64,000 nucleotides of DNA from Chloroflexota bacterium (lineage in GTDB: Bacteria; Chloroflexota; Anaerolineae; Aggregatilineales; Phototrophicaceae): NCBI GenBank assembly GCA_016223085.1, contig JACRPS010000003.1, positions 534,012-598,011 of the forward strand, read 5' to 3'. Both the position numbers and the translations under genes were made by a program. The notes under the pieces were generated by a model. It was not told the DNA's origin. It was given only the letters and a program-made list of their open reading frames with translations, and did not search any database. Shown in pieces: positions 51,345 through 59,375 of this stretch. Numbering within the stretch: position 1 is the first letter of the stretch; the number at the start of each line of letters is the position of its first letter.

Positions 51345-51694
51345 GTGCAGCAAGCCTTATCGTGAACTGCCGTCCCCAGGCGGAACGGCGCGTCTCATTA
51401 TGCCACATCCGGCGCCCGCCAGATATGCCGTTTTGTCACGGTGACAGCCCCAAACTTCCGTGAACCTGGTCGCATCCATTGCAGTTTGCAGAGGCTGTTA
51501 TGTGCTTCTTGCCCTTCACCCCGACCCCAACGAAGCTCTGGTTCGCGTCCTCGTGAACGAAGACAGGGGGAGTACAACACAGTTGAGCAGGGCGTGGGGA
51601 AAGCAGAACCATAAAAGTCCATAAATATAGACAAATGAATTGACCCTGTGGAATACTGAACGTCTACGATTTCCAGTTATTCAGGACAGCGCTC
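51345..51694. other. Gene-free interval before the MFS gene
   Basis: About 350 bases between divergent FolC-like and MFS genes. No ORF with convincing composition, palindrome or tRNA was found. It should hold both promoters, but I cannot point to a clean -35/-10 pair. Confidence 0.5.
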
Positions 51695-52870
51695 ATGATG
51701 TCGTCTGCGCTCAAAAAGCGGAAGGTTTCGTCCATGCTGCCGGTGGTTGCCCTGCTGACCGGGACGCGCACCATCACCGACACGGGCTTTCGCATGATAT
51801 ACCCGCTGCTGCCAGTTTTCGCGCGCGGGGTTCGCGTCGAAGTCAGCGCCATTGTGAGCGTCCTGGCACTGATGCAGTTGCTCGGTCTGGTCGCGCCGTT
51901 CATTGGCAGGGTATCCGAACAGCGCGGGCGCAAATTTACCATCCTCCTGGGGCTGCTGCTGTACATGGCAGGCATGGTCAGTGTATTCGTTTGGCCTGAT
52001 TTTACCGGGCTGGCGATTGCCCTGCTGGTCGGTGCGCTCGGCAGAACGGCGCTCAATCCGGCGATGCAGGCATACATCGGTGATAAAGTGCCGTACCACC
52101 GACGCGGTTTGTACCTGGGCTTGGTCGAGCTGGCGTGGTCGGGCGCGTTTTTATTCGGTGTCCCGGCGATGACCTGGCTGATTGCAAATTACAACTGGCA
52201 AACTCCGTTTTTGGCGCTGGCGATTCTCAGCGTGGTCAGTTTCGTGATGATCTGGCTGCGGATCGAGCCGGACGCGCCGGTCGTGCATCACATCGCCTTT
52301 CTTCCGGCACTGCGCGCTGCCATTAGCAGCCCAATGGCGCTTGCCGGGTTGTGCCTGGGCTTTAGTATCAGCGCCGCCAATCAACTGGTCAGCGTCGTCT
52401 TTGGCACCTGGATTGAAGCGTCCTTCGGCATTCAACTGGCAGCACTTGCGGTGGCAGCGGCGGTCATCGGGATGTCTGAACTCGGCGGTGAGGGCATCGT
52501 AACATTTTTTGCCGATAAGTTTGGCAAGCGCCGCCTGGTGCTGCTCGGCGTCAGCGGCAACATTCTGGCGTGCCTCATCCTGCCGCTGACCGGGACGAAT
52601 TTGAATCTGGCGCTGGTCGGGCTGTTTTTCTTCTATCTGACGTTTGAACTGAGTGTCGTTGCCAGCATTCCTCTCGCAACCGAACTCAGCCCGGATGCCC
52701 GCGCGATGTATCTGACTGTGCTGATGACTGCCGTGACGCTGGGGCGGGCGCTGCTGACCCCGGTGGCTCCGGTGCTGTTTGCTTCCGGGCTGCTGGCGAA
52801 CTGCCTGGTCGCCGCCGGATTAAATCTCGTCGCTGTCTTTGCGGTCTGGCGTTATGTCACGGTGAAGTAA
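51695..52870 (+). CDS. Major facilitator superfamily transporter
   Basis: A 391-aa membrane transporter with about twelve helices. Recognisable segments are GTRTITDTGFRMIYPLLPVFA in helix 1, GRVSEQRGRKFTILLGLLLY (the loop 2-3 motif), ALNPAMQAYIGDKVPYHRRG between helices 4 and 5, and FFADKFGKRRLVLLGVSGN in the second half. Length is normal for a 12-helix MFS exporter. Substrate unknown; drug or metabolite efflux is likely. Starts at an ATG pair near 51695; no strong ribosome-binding site. Confidence 0.88.
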   Translation: MMSSALKKRKVSSMLPVVALLTGTRTITDTGFRMIYPLLPVFARGVRVEVSAIVSVLALMQLLGLVAPFIGRVSEQRGRKFTILLGLLLYMAGMVSVFVWPDFTGLAIALLVGALGRTALNPAMQAYIGDKVPYHRRGLYLGLVELAWSGAFLFGVPAMTWLIANYNWQTPFLALAILSVVSFVMIWLRIEPDAPVVHHIAFLPALRAAISSPMALAGLCLGFSISAANQLVSVVFGTWIEASFGIQLAALAVAAAVIGMSELGGEGIVTFFADKFGKRRLVLLGVSGNILACLILPLTGTNLNLALVGLFFFYLTFELSVVASIPLATELSPDARAMYLTVLMTAVTLGRALLTPVAPVLFASGLLANCLVAAGLNLVAVFAVWRYVTVK

Positions 52871-53041
52871 GGACAGCAAAAAGTCGCAGGTGAAAAACAC
52901 ACTCTACTGGTAGGCACTTCCAACACGGTTAAAAGCGGTTTTCTGATCTCAACTTGGATGGCCTCAGGACTGGTGAACAACAGGCAAAATCGAAGCCAAA
53001 TGGGTAGAATGACAAAGTATTGCGCTGAGTGGGGAGAGATC

Positions 53042-53536
53042 ATGATGTTCAACCGGCTCGAACCTTCTGCCGGGCAGGAATCCGTCTGGGATTACCCGCG
53101 CCCGCCGCGCGTGGAGCCGACCAGCAGGCGCATCCGCGTCGTCTTCAACGGCGAAACGATTGCCGACAGCACGCGGGCGCTGCGCGTGCTGGAAACCAGC
53201 CACCCGCCGGTCTATTACCTGCCGCCGGAGGACGTGCGTATGGAATTTTTCACGCCGACCAGCCGCCGCACCTTCTGCGAATTTAAGGGCGCGGCCAGCT
53301 ACTGGGCAATCAAGGTGGGTAACCGCACCGCCGGCAACGCCGCCTGGAGCTACATGCAGCCCGCCAGCGGTTATGAGGCGATCACCGGCTACGTGGCGTT
53401 TTACGCCAGCAAAGTGGACGCCTGTTTCGTGGACGACGAGCAGGCGCAGCCGCAGGAAGGCGATTTTTACGGTGGCTGGATTACGTCGGACATCGTTGGC
53501 CCGTTTAAGGGCGGGCCGGGCACGTGGGGGTGGTGA
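53042..53536 (+). CDS. DUF427 family protein
   Basis: A 164-aa soluble protein. DUF427 signatures are VVFNGETIADSTRALRVLET, PPVYYLPPEDVRMEFFTP, FKGAASYWAIKVG and ASKVDACFVDDEQA. The final part (GDFYGGWITSDIVGPFKGGPG) also fits the family. These proteins form a small beta-tent fold of unknown role. GGGGAGAG lies 5 bases before ATG 53042; the longer reading to 52958 lacks a site. It is followed by a palindromic CCCCTAA/TTAGGGG element. Confidence 0.87.
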   Translation: MMFNRLEPSAGQESVWDYPRPPRVEPTSRRIRVVFNGETIADSTRALRVLETSHPPVYYLPPEDVRMEFFTPTSRRTFCEFKGAASYWAIKVGNRTAGNAAWSYMQPASGYEAITGYVAFYASKVDACFVDDEQAQPQEGDFYGGWITSDIVGPFKGGPGTWGW

Positions 53537-53583
53537 TTGGGCGCCGCAGCGGCTTCGGCTTTCATCATCCCCTCATCCTACTC

Positions 53584-53599
53584 CCCCTAAGATTAGGGG
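53584..53599. repeat. Short inverted repeat
   Basis: CCCCTAA (53584-53590) and TTAGGGG (53593-53599) pair around GA between the DUF427 and Bax-inhibitor-like genes. It could be a weak terminator; no T-run follows. Confidence 0.5.
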
Positions 53600-53659
53600 A
53601 CAAACGTCCCGAATCAACGTATAATTAGAATGACGTGCATCACAGAAAAGGAGTGTCGC

Positions 53660-54379
53660 ATGTTTAATTCAGACATGGAGCGCAGCACCCCGCTGAATTT
53701 GGCGGGTCTGCGGGTCGAAGTTCGTCCGCTGATGCGGCTGGTTTACATGTGGATGACGGTCGGGCTGCTGGTGACGGCTTTCATCGCCATGATGGTCAGC
53801 GGCAGCGAAGCGATGCTGCAACTGGTGCTGAACCCGGTCGTGCTGTTTGGTTCGATCATCGGGCAACTGGTGCTGGTGGTGGCGCTCAACGCCGGCATCC
53901 GCCGCATGTCGCCCAATCTGGCGGGCATCCTGTTTTTTGTCTACGCCGGCCTGAACGGGTTTGTGTTTTCGATCATCTTCGTCGCTTATGACCTGGGTTC
54001 CATCGGCCTGGCCTTCCTGACGACGGCGGGGCTGTTTGGCGCGATGACGGTCGTCGGCTTCACCACCAAGACTGACCTCACGCAGTACCGTTCGTACTTC
54101 ATGATGGGCTTGATCGGGCTGGTCATCGCCATGATCGTCAACCTGTTCCTCGGCAGCGGGCCGCTGGATTTTGTCATCAGCATCATCGGCGTGCTGCTGT
54201 TCACGGCGCTGACAGCCTATGACACGCAGCAAATCGCAGCGATGGCCGCTGACCCAACTATCGAAGGGGACGGCAGCCTCGCGCCCAAGCTGGCGATCAT
54301 CGGCGCGCTGAAGCTGTACCTGGACTTCATCAACCTGTTCCTGTTCCTGCTGCGCCTGTTTGGCAGCAGCCCGGACTAA
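53660..54379 (+). CDS. Bax inhibitor-1/YccA-family membrane protein
   Basis: A 239-aa membrane protein with seven helices (RLVYMWMTVGLLVTAFIAMM, LNPVVLFGSIIGQLVLVVAL, LAGILFFVYAGLNGFVFSII and others). Typical words of the BI-1/YccA/YetJ family are GLNGFVFSIIF in helix 3 and LTAYDTQQI near the C-terminus, whose Asp lies by the pH-gated pore. Probable cation (Ca) leak channel. AAAGGAG (53647-53653) precedes ATG 53660, chosen over 53630. Ends at a strong terminator. Confidence 0.88.
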   Translation: MFNSDMERSTPLNLAGLRVEVRPLMRLVYMWMTVGLLVTAFIAMMVSGSEAMLQLVLNPVVLFGSIIGQLVLVVALNAGIRRMSPNLAGILFFVYAGLNGFVFSIIFVAYDLGSIGLAFLTTAGLFGAMTVVGFTTKTDLTQYRSYFMMGLIGLVIAMIVNLFLGSGPLDFVISIIGVLLFTALTAYDTQQIAAMAADPTIEGDGSLAPKLAIIGALKLYLDFINLFLFLLRLFGSSPD

Positions 54380-54388
54380 CACAGACCC

Positions 54389-54408
54389 GGACACGCTACC
54401 TCGTGTCC
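54389..54408. repeat. Partial palindrome core, GGACACG
   Basis: GGACACG and CGTGTCC flank CTACCT. It has the core of the GACACG-type family without its outer GTAGG arms. Confidence 0.5.
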
Positions 54409-54429
54409 CTCCAGCATGTACCGTAGCGA

Positions 54430-54465
54430 GAGGGCGACTGAACATTCAGTCGCCCTCCTGTTTTT
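54430..54465 (+). terminator. Rho-independent terminator
   Basis: GAGGGCGACTGAA (54430-54442) is exactly complementary to TTCAGTCGCCCTC (54445-54457), then CTG and TTTTT. It serves the Bax-inhibitor gene and could also end the convergent LCP gene. Confidence 0.93.
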
Positions 54466-54495
54466 GACCAAAGACTAACGACTAAAGTCTATCGT

Positions 54496-55947
54496 CTATT
54501 GACTCAGCTTCGGCTGCATGTCCGGCCCGACCACGATGGCGATGTCGCTGGTTGTCAGGCCGTCCGCGCCCGGCTGCACCCGGTCGGCGGGCAAGCCCAT
54601 CAGCGCCGCCAGGTATTTCCCCGTCCAGATTTTGCCGGTATAGACCCGAATAGTGGTATCCGTGTTGTCCGGCTCCTGCGTATTACCCACGCTGGTGATG
54701 TCCACGCCGCGCCCGGCCAGCCAGTCGCGCGTTTGCCCGGCCAGCCCGGCCACATCGGTGTTGTTAAAAACGGTGATCGTCGCTTTTTCGGCGTCGGCAC
54801 GGGACTTCAGATCGGACAGCGACAGGTCATCCTGTGGGTTAAACACCTGCTGGATGAGGAAGCGAATCGCGCCGGTTCGCGGAATCAGCACCTGGTCGCC
54901 AGTGTTGGTGGTCGCCAGGTCCACGTACAGATTGTCAATCACCCCGAACTGGATTTTCTCGCGCGGGATTTCCTGCATCAGCGTCCCCAGGCTGATGATC
55001 TCGTCGAGCGTCAGATTGGTGACAAAACTGCCGCTCAGTTCCTGCCACAACTTCGGCGCCTGCCCGATGAAGTTGGTGATGCCGCCCACGCTCAGCACCT
55101 TGTCGCGCATGGCCTGTAGCACCTGCTGCTGGCGGCGGGCACGGTCGAAATCCGAGGCGTTGGTGTGGCGGGTACGGGCATATTGCAGCAGCTTTTCGGC
55201 GTCCAGCACCTGGCAGCCAGCGTCAAAATGCACGTGGATGAAGCCGTAACCGGCGTCAGGATAGTTCGGGTCGTCTATTTCTTCCGGCACGCAGATTTCC
55301 ACGCCGTCCGGCGCCAGCGTGTTCACCACCGCTGTAAACACGTCAAAATTGATACGGATGTATTTGTCAATCTGGATGCCCAGGTTTTGCCGGACGGTTT
55401 CCGCCGCCAGCGCCGGCCCGCCGCCGGGATAGGCGCTGGAGTCGCCCAGCGAATTGGCCGTATTGATGCGCCCCTGGTTATAGCCGGGGATTTTCACCCA
55501 CAGGTCACGGGGGACGGACAGCACACCGGCAGTTTTACGAACCGGGTCCACGCTGATGACCATCATCGTATCGGTGCGGAACGGGCCATCGTCCTCAACT
55601 GCCTTGCGCTGGTCAATGCCCATCAGCAGCACCGTGAAGCGGCGCGGGTCGTCCCAGGTGTAATCGGCGGCGGGGTCCAGCGTGGCCGTTGGGCCGACGG
55701 TCGGCATCACCGTCGGCTCATCTGGCGCGGGTGTGGCCGCCTGGACAACCGCCCGTGCGGCGGTCGGGAACGGCGTGGGCGTTGGCAGAGTGCGCAGCGT
55801 CTGATCGAAGCCGGTGAACTGGATACCAGCATTACCAGCGTCAATCGCCACCTGCCGCGCGACGTTGAAGGCCAGCAGCGCCAGCCCGCCGGTGAGCGCG
55901 ATCACCACCAGCAGACTGACGATCATCAACCATCCGGGGATACGCAT
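54496..55947 (-). CDS. LytR-CpsA-Psr (LCP) family protein with LytR_C domain
   Basis: A 483-aa membrane-anchored phosphotransferase that attaches glycans to the cell wall. One N-terminal helix (WLMIVSLLVVIALTGGLALL) is followed by a Thr/Pro linker. The LCP core (about 100-330) has FTVLLMGIDQRKA, FRTDTMMVISVDPVRKTAGV, SVPRDLWVKIPGYNQGRINT and LLQYARTRHTNASDFDRARR, keeping the Arg and Asp residues that bind polyprenyl pyrophosphate. A LytR_C domain (about 385-480) ends the protein. It would act on the glycan made by the 8-13 kb cluster type of pathway. Confidence 0.9.
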   Translation of the reverse strand: MRIPGWLMIVSLLVVIALTGGLALLAFNVARQVAIDAGNAGIQFTGFDQTLRTLPTPTPFPTAARAVVQAATPAPDEPTVMPTVGPTATLDPAADYTWDDPRRFTVLLMGIDQRKAVEDDGPFRTDTMMVISVDPVRKTAGVLSVPRDLWVKIPGYNQGRINTANSLGDSSAYPGGGPALAAETVRQNLGIQIDKYIRINFDVFTAVVNTLAPDGVEICVPEEIDDPNYPDAGYGFIHVHFDAGCQVLDAEKLLQYARTRHTNASDFDRARRQQQVLQAMRDKVLSVGGITNFIGQAPKLWQELSGSFVTNLTLDEIISLGTLMQEIPREKIQFGVIDNLYVDLATTNTGDQVLIPRTGAIRFLIQQVFNPQDDLSLSDLKSRADAEKATITVFNNTDVAGLAGQTRDWLAGRGVDITSVGNTQEPDNTDTTIRVYTGKIWTGKYLAALMGLPADRVQPGADGLTTSDIAIVVGPDMQPKLSQ

Positions 55948-55974
55948 CAGAAACTACTCCAGCTAGAACATAGG

Positions 55975-56002
55975 GTAGGGGCAGGGCATGCCGTGCCCCT
56001 AC
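55975..56002. repeat. Intergenic palindrome, GTAGGGGCAGGGC type
   Basis: GTAGGGGCAGGGCA and TGCCGTGCCCCTAC pair with one mismatch. It lies upstream of the LCP gene and downstream of the PP2C-propeller gene. Confidence 0.85.
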
Positions 56003-56079
56003 GGGGTCGCCATTTACGCGATCAATCACACGCCCTGTATTATAGCGGCCAAAAATCGGCTGTGAACCCTACGTCTGCC

Positions 56080-58173
56080 CTACTGCTGTTTGGTGATAAC
56101 AAACACGGAATTGCCCGACAGGACGTAAATCAGCCCCTGCCCCTCGTCCGCTACCACGTCGGCGATCAGGGTAAAATCGGCTTCGTTGAAAGCGCGGTAG
56201 CTGGCGGTGAACGTTCCCGCCAGCGTCGTTTCATAAATGGTGCGCGCGGCGCGGCTGACGATGTACAGCCCCTGCGCGGTGGGGTCGCTGTTGAGGAACA
56301 TCGCGTCGGCGCTGGTGATGGGCGGGTCGGACGGGAAATTGACAAACGCGAACGGCGTGGCCGAACCACCGCGCCACTTCGTCATTTCGCCGCTGTTGGA
56401 CAGGACATAAATATTGCCCTTATCGTCAATGCCGAAATCCACCGACGCCTGAAGCGGCGGGCGCGACTCGCCGGCGAAATATTCGTTGGGCACGGTGGCA
56501 TACGTGCCGCCGGAAGGCTCGTAACGCCAGATTTGATTCGCGCCAGGGTCGAGGATGTACAGCCGCCCCTGCCAGAACATGATCGCCACCGGACTGACCC
56601 AGCGTTCCGGCGCGAGAAGCTGCTGCGCGTCACACGATTGCAGGAAACGCGGCGAGCAGGAAATCAGCAGCCCCTTGTTATCCAGCGCGACGATCTGTGT
56701 GGTATCAGCCGACCAGGCGATGTCCACGATGTCCCCCACGCGGAATTCGCCCACCGTCGCATTGCGGCGCATCGCCGGGATAAGCTGCTGCGTGCCGGGT
56801 ACGTCATCCAGACCATCAGCCGTCAAAGTCACGCGGTACACCCAGTTGTTCTGGGAGTCCAGCACGTACAAATCCAGCCCTTGCAGGATGGCCTGCTTCA
56901 ACTGGGCGTTCGGGAACGACGTAATCTGGCGCGCGTCGCGGCGGTCAATCCGCGACAGGCTGTCAATAACACCCTGCGCTTCCCGCGTCAGCCCCTGCAG
57001 CGTCGGATCATTGGGACGGATGCTGTTGCAGCGGTCAATCACCAGCATCACGGCGTTCCAGGCGGCCAGCGTGCCGGACACGTCGCTGGACGGGATACCC
57101 CGCGCCACCTGCCCCGTTTGCATCGCCTCCTGCACGCACAGTTCAAATTCGCTTTCGCCCGTGCCGCCCAGCCACAGCACCAGCACCAGCACCACAATCG
57201 CTACCGGGATCAGTATCGCTAGCCCGGTCGCGGTCAGGGCACGCAGCCCTTTGGGTTTTGGCACACCCTCGGCCTCCGGCGGCGCGATGCGGTCAATCAT
57301 ATGGCTGGTGCCCTGCAGCACGCGCGCCGTGCCTAACGCCGCCGTGCGCAGGCCGCCACGCGCCCGCACTTCCAGCGATGGCCCCGATGCTTTTGCCGGT
57401 TCCGGCGTAGCGGCGCTGGCAGGTGCAGCTTCCAGCACCAGCGGCACTTTGGCGGTGGACTCGGCTTCCGGCGCGGCCACCGGCGACGGCGTTTCCGGTG
57501 TCACAAACTCGACCGCCAGCAGCGTGATCTGCTGGCTGGCAACCTCCTTTAACCCGGCCAGCACATGCGTGATGTCGCTGGCCGTGATCGCCTCACGGAT
57601 TTTGTCCATCGGCAGATCGGCCAGCGGCGCGTCGGCCAGAATCATGCGCGCGCCCGGCACCACCGTATACTTCGCCATCTTCATATCCGGCACGGGGTGC
57701 ACACCCAGCGGCGCGCCAAACAACGCTTCATCGTGGTTGAACTCTGCCGGGAAGGGCAGCAGCGTGCCGTTCTGCTGCACCACCGCCACGCCTGACCCCA
57801 CCCGCGCCACGATCAATTCGTCATCGCGGAGCACCGCGCACAGCATGTTGGCCTCGTAACGCCGCCTGCCGCTGCTGTTGTGTTCCGTCAGGTTATCGTT
57901 CAGCGAGGTAAAAACGGTACGTAGTCCGGCGGTCACGCTGCCCGTGCTGCTGAAGTATCGTTCCGCGCCCAGCGCCGCCATCTGTTCGTAAAATTTCGAC
58001 GGCGCTACCGCATCGCCGGAGGGGAACACCAGCGTAAAAAATGTGTCCAATTCGCGCCCGCGCGCGGCTTTTTTGGGTGCCACTTCCACCAGCGCACCGG
58101 GGGGCGCGGCGCTGATGGAGCGACCGCCGACAACATAGAGATGGCCGACCAGGGCTTCAAATTCGACAGGCAT
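56080..58173 (-). CDS. Degenerate PP2C-like domain fused through one helix to a beta-propeller
   Basis: A 697-aa membrane protein. Residues 1-230 have a PP2C-like fold (ANMLCAVLRDDELIVARVGSG, GARMILADAPLADLP) but the metal-binding GDS and SDG motifs read GSG and ADA, so phosphatase activity is probably lost. An Ala/Pro-rich linker precedes one helix near 385-410 (TATGLAILIPVAIVVLVLVL). The outside part (about 430-697) is an NHL/WD-like propeller (LYILDPGANQIWRYEPSGGT, KGNIYVLSNSGEM). ATG at 58173 is chosen, since an earlier start would enter the response regulator gene. Likely a signal adaptor. Confidence 0.75.
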   Translation of the reverse strand: MPVEFEALVGHLYVVGGRSISAAPPGALVEVAPKKAARGRELDTFFTLVFPSGDAVAPSKFYEQMAALGAERYFSSTGSVTAGLRTVFTSLNDNLTEHNSSGRRRYEANMLCAVLRDDELIVARVGSGVAVVQQNGTLLPFPAEFNHDEALFGAPLGVHPVPDMKMAKYTVVPGARMILADAPLADLPMDKIREAITASDITHVLAGLKEVASQQITLLAVEFVTPETPSPVAAPEAESTAKVPLVLEAAPASAATPEPAKASGPSLEVRARGGLRTAALGTARVLQGTSHMIDRIAPPEAEGVPKPKGLRALTATGLAILIPVAIVVLVLVLWLGGTGESEFELCVQEAMQTGQVARGIPSSDVSGTLAAWNAVMLVIDRCNSIRPNDPTLQGLTREAQGVIDSLSRIDRRDARQITSFPNAQLKQAILQGLDLYVLDSQNNWVYRVTLTADGLDDVPGTQQLIPAMRRNATVGEFRVGDIVDIAWSADTTQIVALDNKGLLISCSPRFLQSCDAQQLLAPERWVSPVAIMFWQGRLYILDPGANQIWRYEPSGGTYATVPNEYFAGESRPPLQASVDFGIDDKGNIYVLSNSGEMTKWRGGSATPFAFVNFPSDPPITSADAMFLNSDPTAQGLYIVSRAARTIYETTLAGTFTASYRAFNEADFTLIADVVADEGQGLIYVLSGNSVFVITKQQ

Positions 58174-58237
58174 AGTCACTTCACAGGTTGAGATGATCGT
58201 TGCTGTGATTCTAGCCGATTTGGAGCCGCAATCAAAG

Positions 58238-58615
58238 TCAGCCCGGCAAAGCGGCCAGTGCCTGCTGAACGACCGCCCGCAGATCACGTGGGCTGACCGG
58301 CTTGACCAGATAGGCCAGCGCACGCGCCAGCGGCGCCGCCGGATTGACAAAACTGCGGCTCTGCGAACTGACTACAATCACGTTGACGTGGTCCAGACCC
58401 GGCGTGGTGGCGATCTGTTGAAGCACCTCTAGCCCGCTCCGGCGCGGCAGCAGTAAATCCAGCACTACCAGCGCCGGTACGTACTCGTACAGCAGTTCGA
58501 GCGCCTGCTCCCCATCCCCGGCTTTCAGGATACCCAGGCCAGTGGGACGGAGAATCTGCTCGAAATAAAACAGCGTATGCAGGTCATCATCTACCAGCAG
58601 CGCCCGGTACAGCAT
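58238..58615 (-). CDS. Stand-alone response regulator receiver
   Basis: A 125-aa CheY-like receiver with no output domain. The acidic pocket is LLVDDDLH, the phosphoacceptor lies in LVVLDLLLPRRSGLE, the switch Ser/Thr in VIVVSSQS, and the lysine in AYLVKPVSP. AAAGGGGGTT precedes the ATG. It is 64 bases upstream of the PP2C-like propeller gene on the same strand, so they probably form one signalling unit. No cognate kinase is adjacent. Confidence 0.88.
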   Translation of the reverse strand: MLYRALLVDDDLHTLFYFEQILRPTGLGILKAGDGEQALELLYEYVPALVVLDLLLPRRSGLEVLQQIATTPGLDHVNVIVVSSQSRSFVNPAAPLARALAYLVKPVSPRDLRAVVQQALAALPG

Positions 58616-58824
58616 CAACCCCCTTTAACAGCTAAATCATAAATGGTTACCAAACAGGCTATGATAACTGACATAACATCCTGCTAATTATATCATTTCA
58701 GGCACACCGCCGGATTATAAAGCGGTTTCAGGCGCGTAAGAATAACTCAACGACCAACACCCACGGACCAAAATGCAGTGTTGCCCAAGGAATATAAATA
58801 CGGGTTGGCCTGTTTTATCAGCCG

Positions 58825-59148
58825 TTAAAACTGGAAGCCGTTGCGGTAGCGGACGATGCGGCGCTGGTAGCGCAGCGTGTACGATTTGAGGCGCGTTTCG
58901 AGGGCTTCCCACCGTTCCGACTGGAGCACTTCATGCAGTGTTTCCAGACTTTCCGTCACAAATTCAACCTGCCGCTCCGGGTAATCGCCGTAGACGGTAT
59001 GCCAGACGGCCACCATGTACAGCCCCATACCTTGCAGCGTCGGAACAAAGTCTTTAATGACGTACTCGTAATACGGCTCGTACATGTCCAGCCGGATGTC
59101 ATATTGCAATAGCAGGCGGTAACGCGGGATAATCCGATTGGGAAGCAT
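58825..59148 (-). CDS. Hypothetical protein (NIPSNAP-like dimension)
   Basis: A 107-aa protein I cannot assign firmly. It has a single alpha/beta unit (RYRLLLQYDIRLDMYEPYYE, TLQGMGLYMVAVWHTVYGDY, PERQVEFVTESLETLHEVLQ, SERWEALETRLKSYTLRYQR) of the size and strand-helix order of dimeric ferredoxin-like proteins. No motif for catalysis. AAGAAGG precedes ATG 59148; longer readings run into a palindrome. A member of a small orphan gene. Confidence 0.65.
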   Translation of the reverse strand: MLPNRIIPRYRLLLQYDIRLDMYEPYYEYVIKDFVPTLQGMGLYMVAVWHTVYGDYPERQVEFVTESLETLHEVLQSERWEALETRLKSYTLRYQRRIVRYRNGFQF

Positions 59149-59250
59149 AAGCCTTCTTTCGTCCGGGTCTGCCTGGCTGATTCTATCACGCATACCCCTA
59201 CCTACAAAAAAACCCCTACCGGAACGGGGACTGGGGGAAAGCGAGGTCAC

Positions 59251-59278
59251 GTAGGGGCACGGCAGGCCGTGCCCCTAC
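59251..59278. repeat. Intergenic palindrome, GTAGGGGCACGGC type
   Basis: GTAGGGGCACGGC and GCCGTGCCCCTAC pair around AG, perfectly. Almost the same as the copy at 4428. It lies in the divergent region before the TPR gene. Confidence 0.92.
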
Positions 59279-59375
59279 GGCAAACGTCCTTGAAATTCCC
59301 CACACCGCCGGAACGTCACCCTTGCCCCTGCTGCCATGTTGCGGTAACTTCAAGCGAAGGAGACAAGAGGGGACG

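Noticed and set aside
51398..51634. Leftward 78-codon frame between FolC-like and MFS genes
   Set aside because: Unusual composition, no ribosome-binding site and no recognisable domain.
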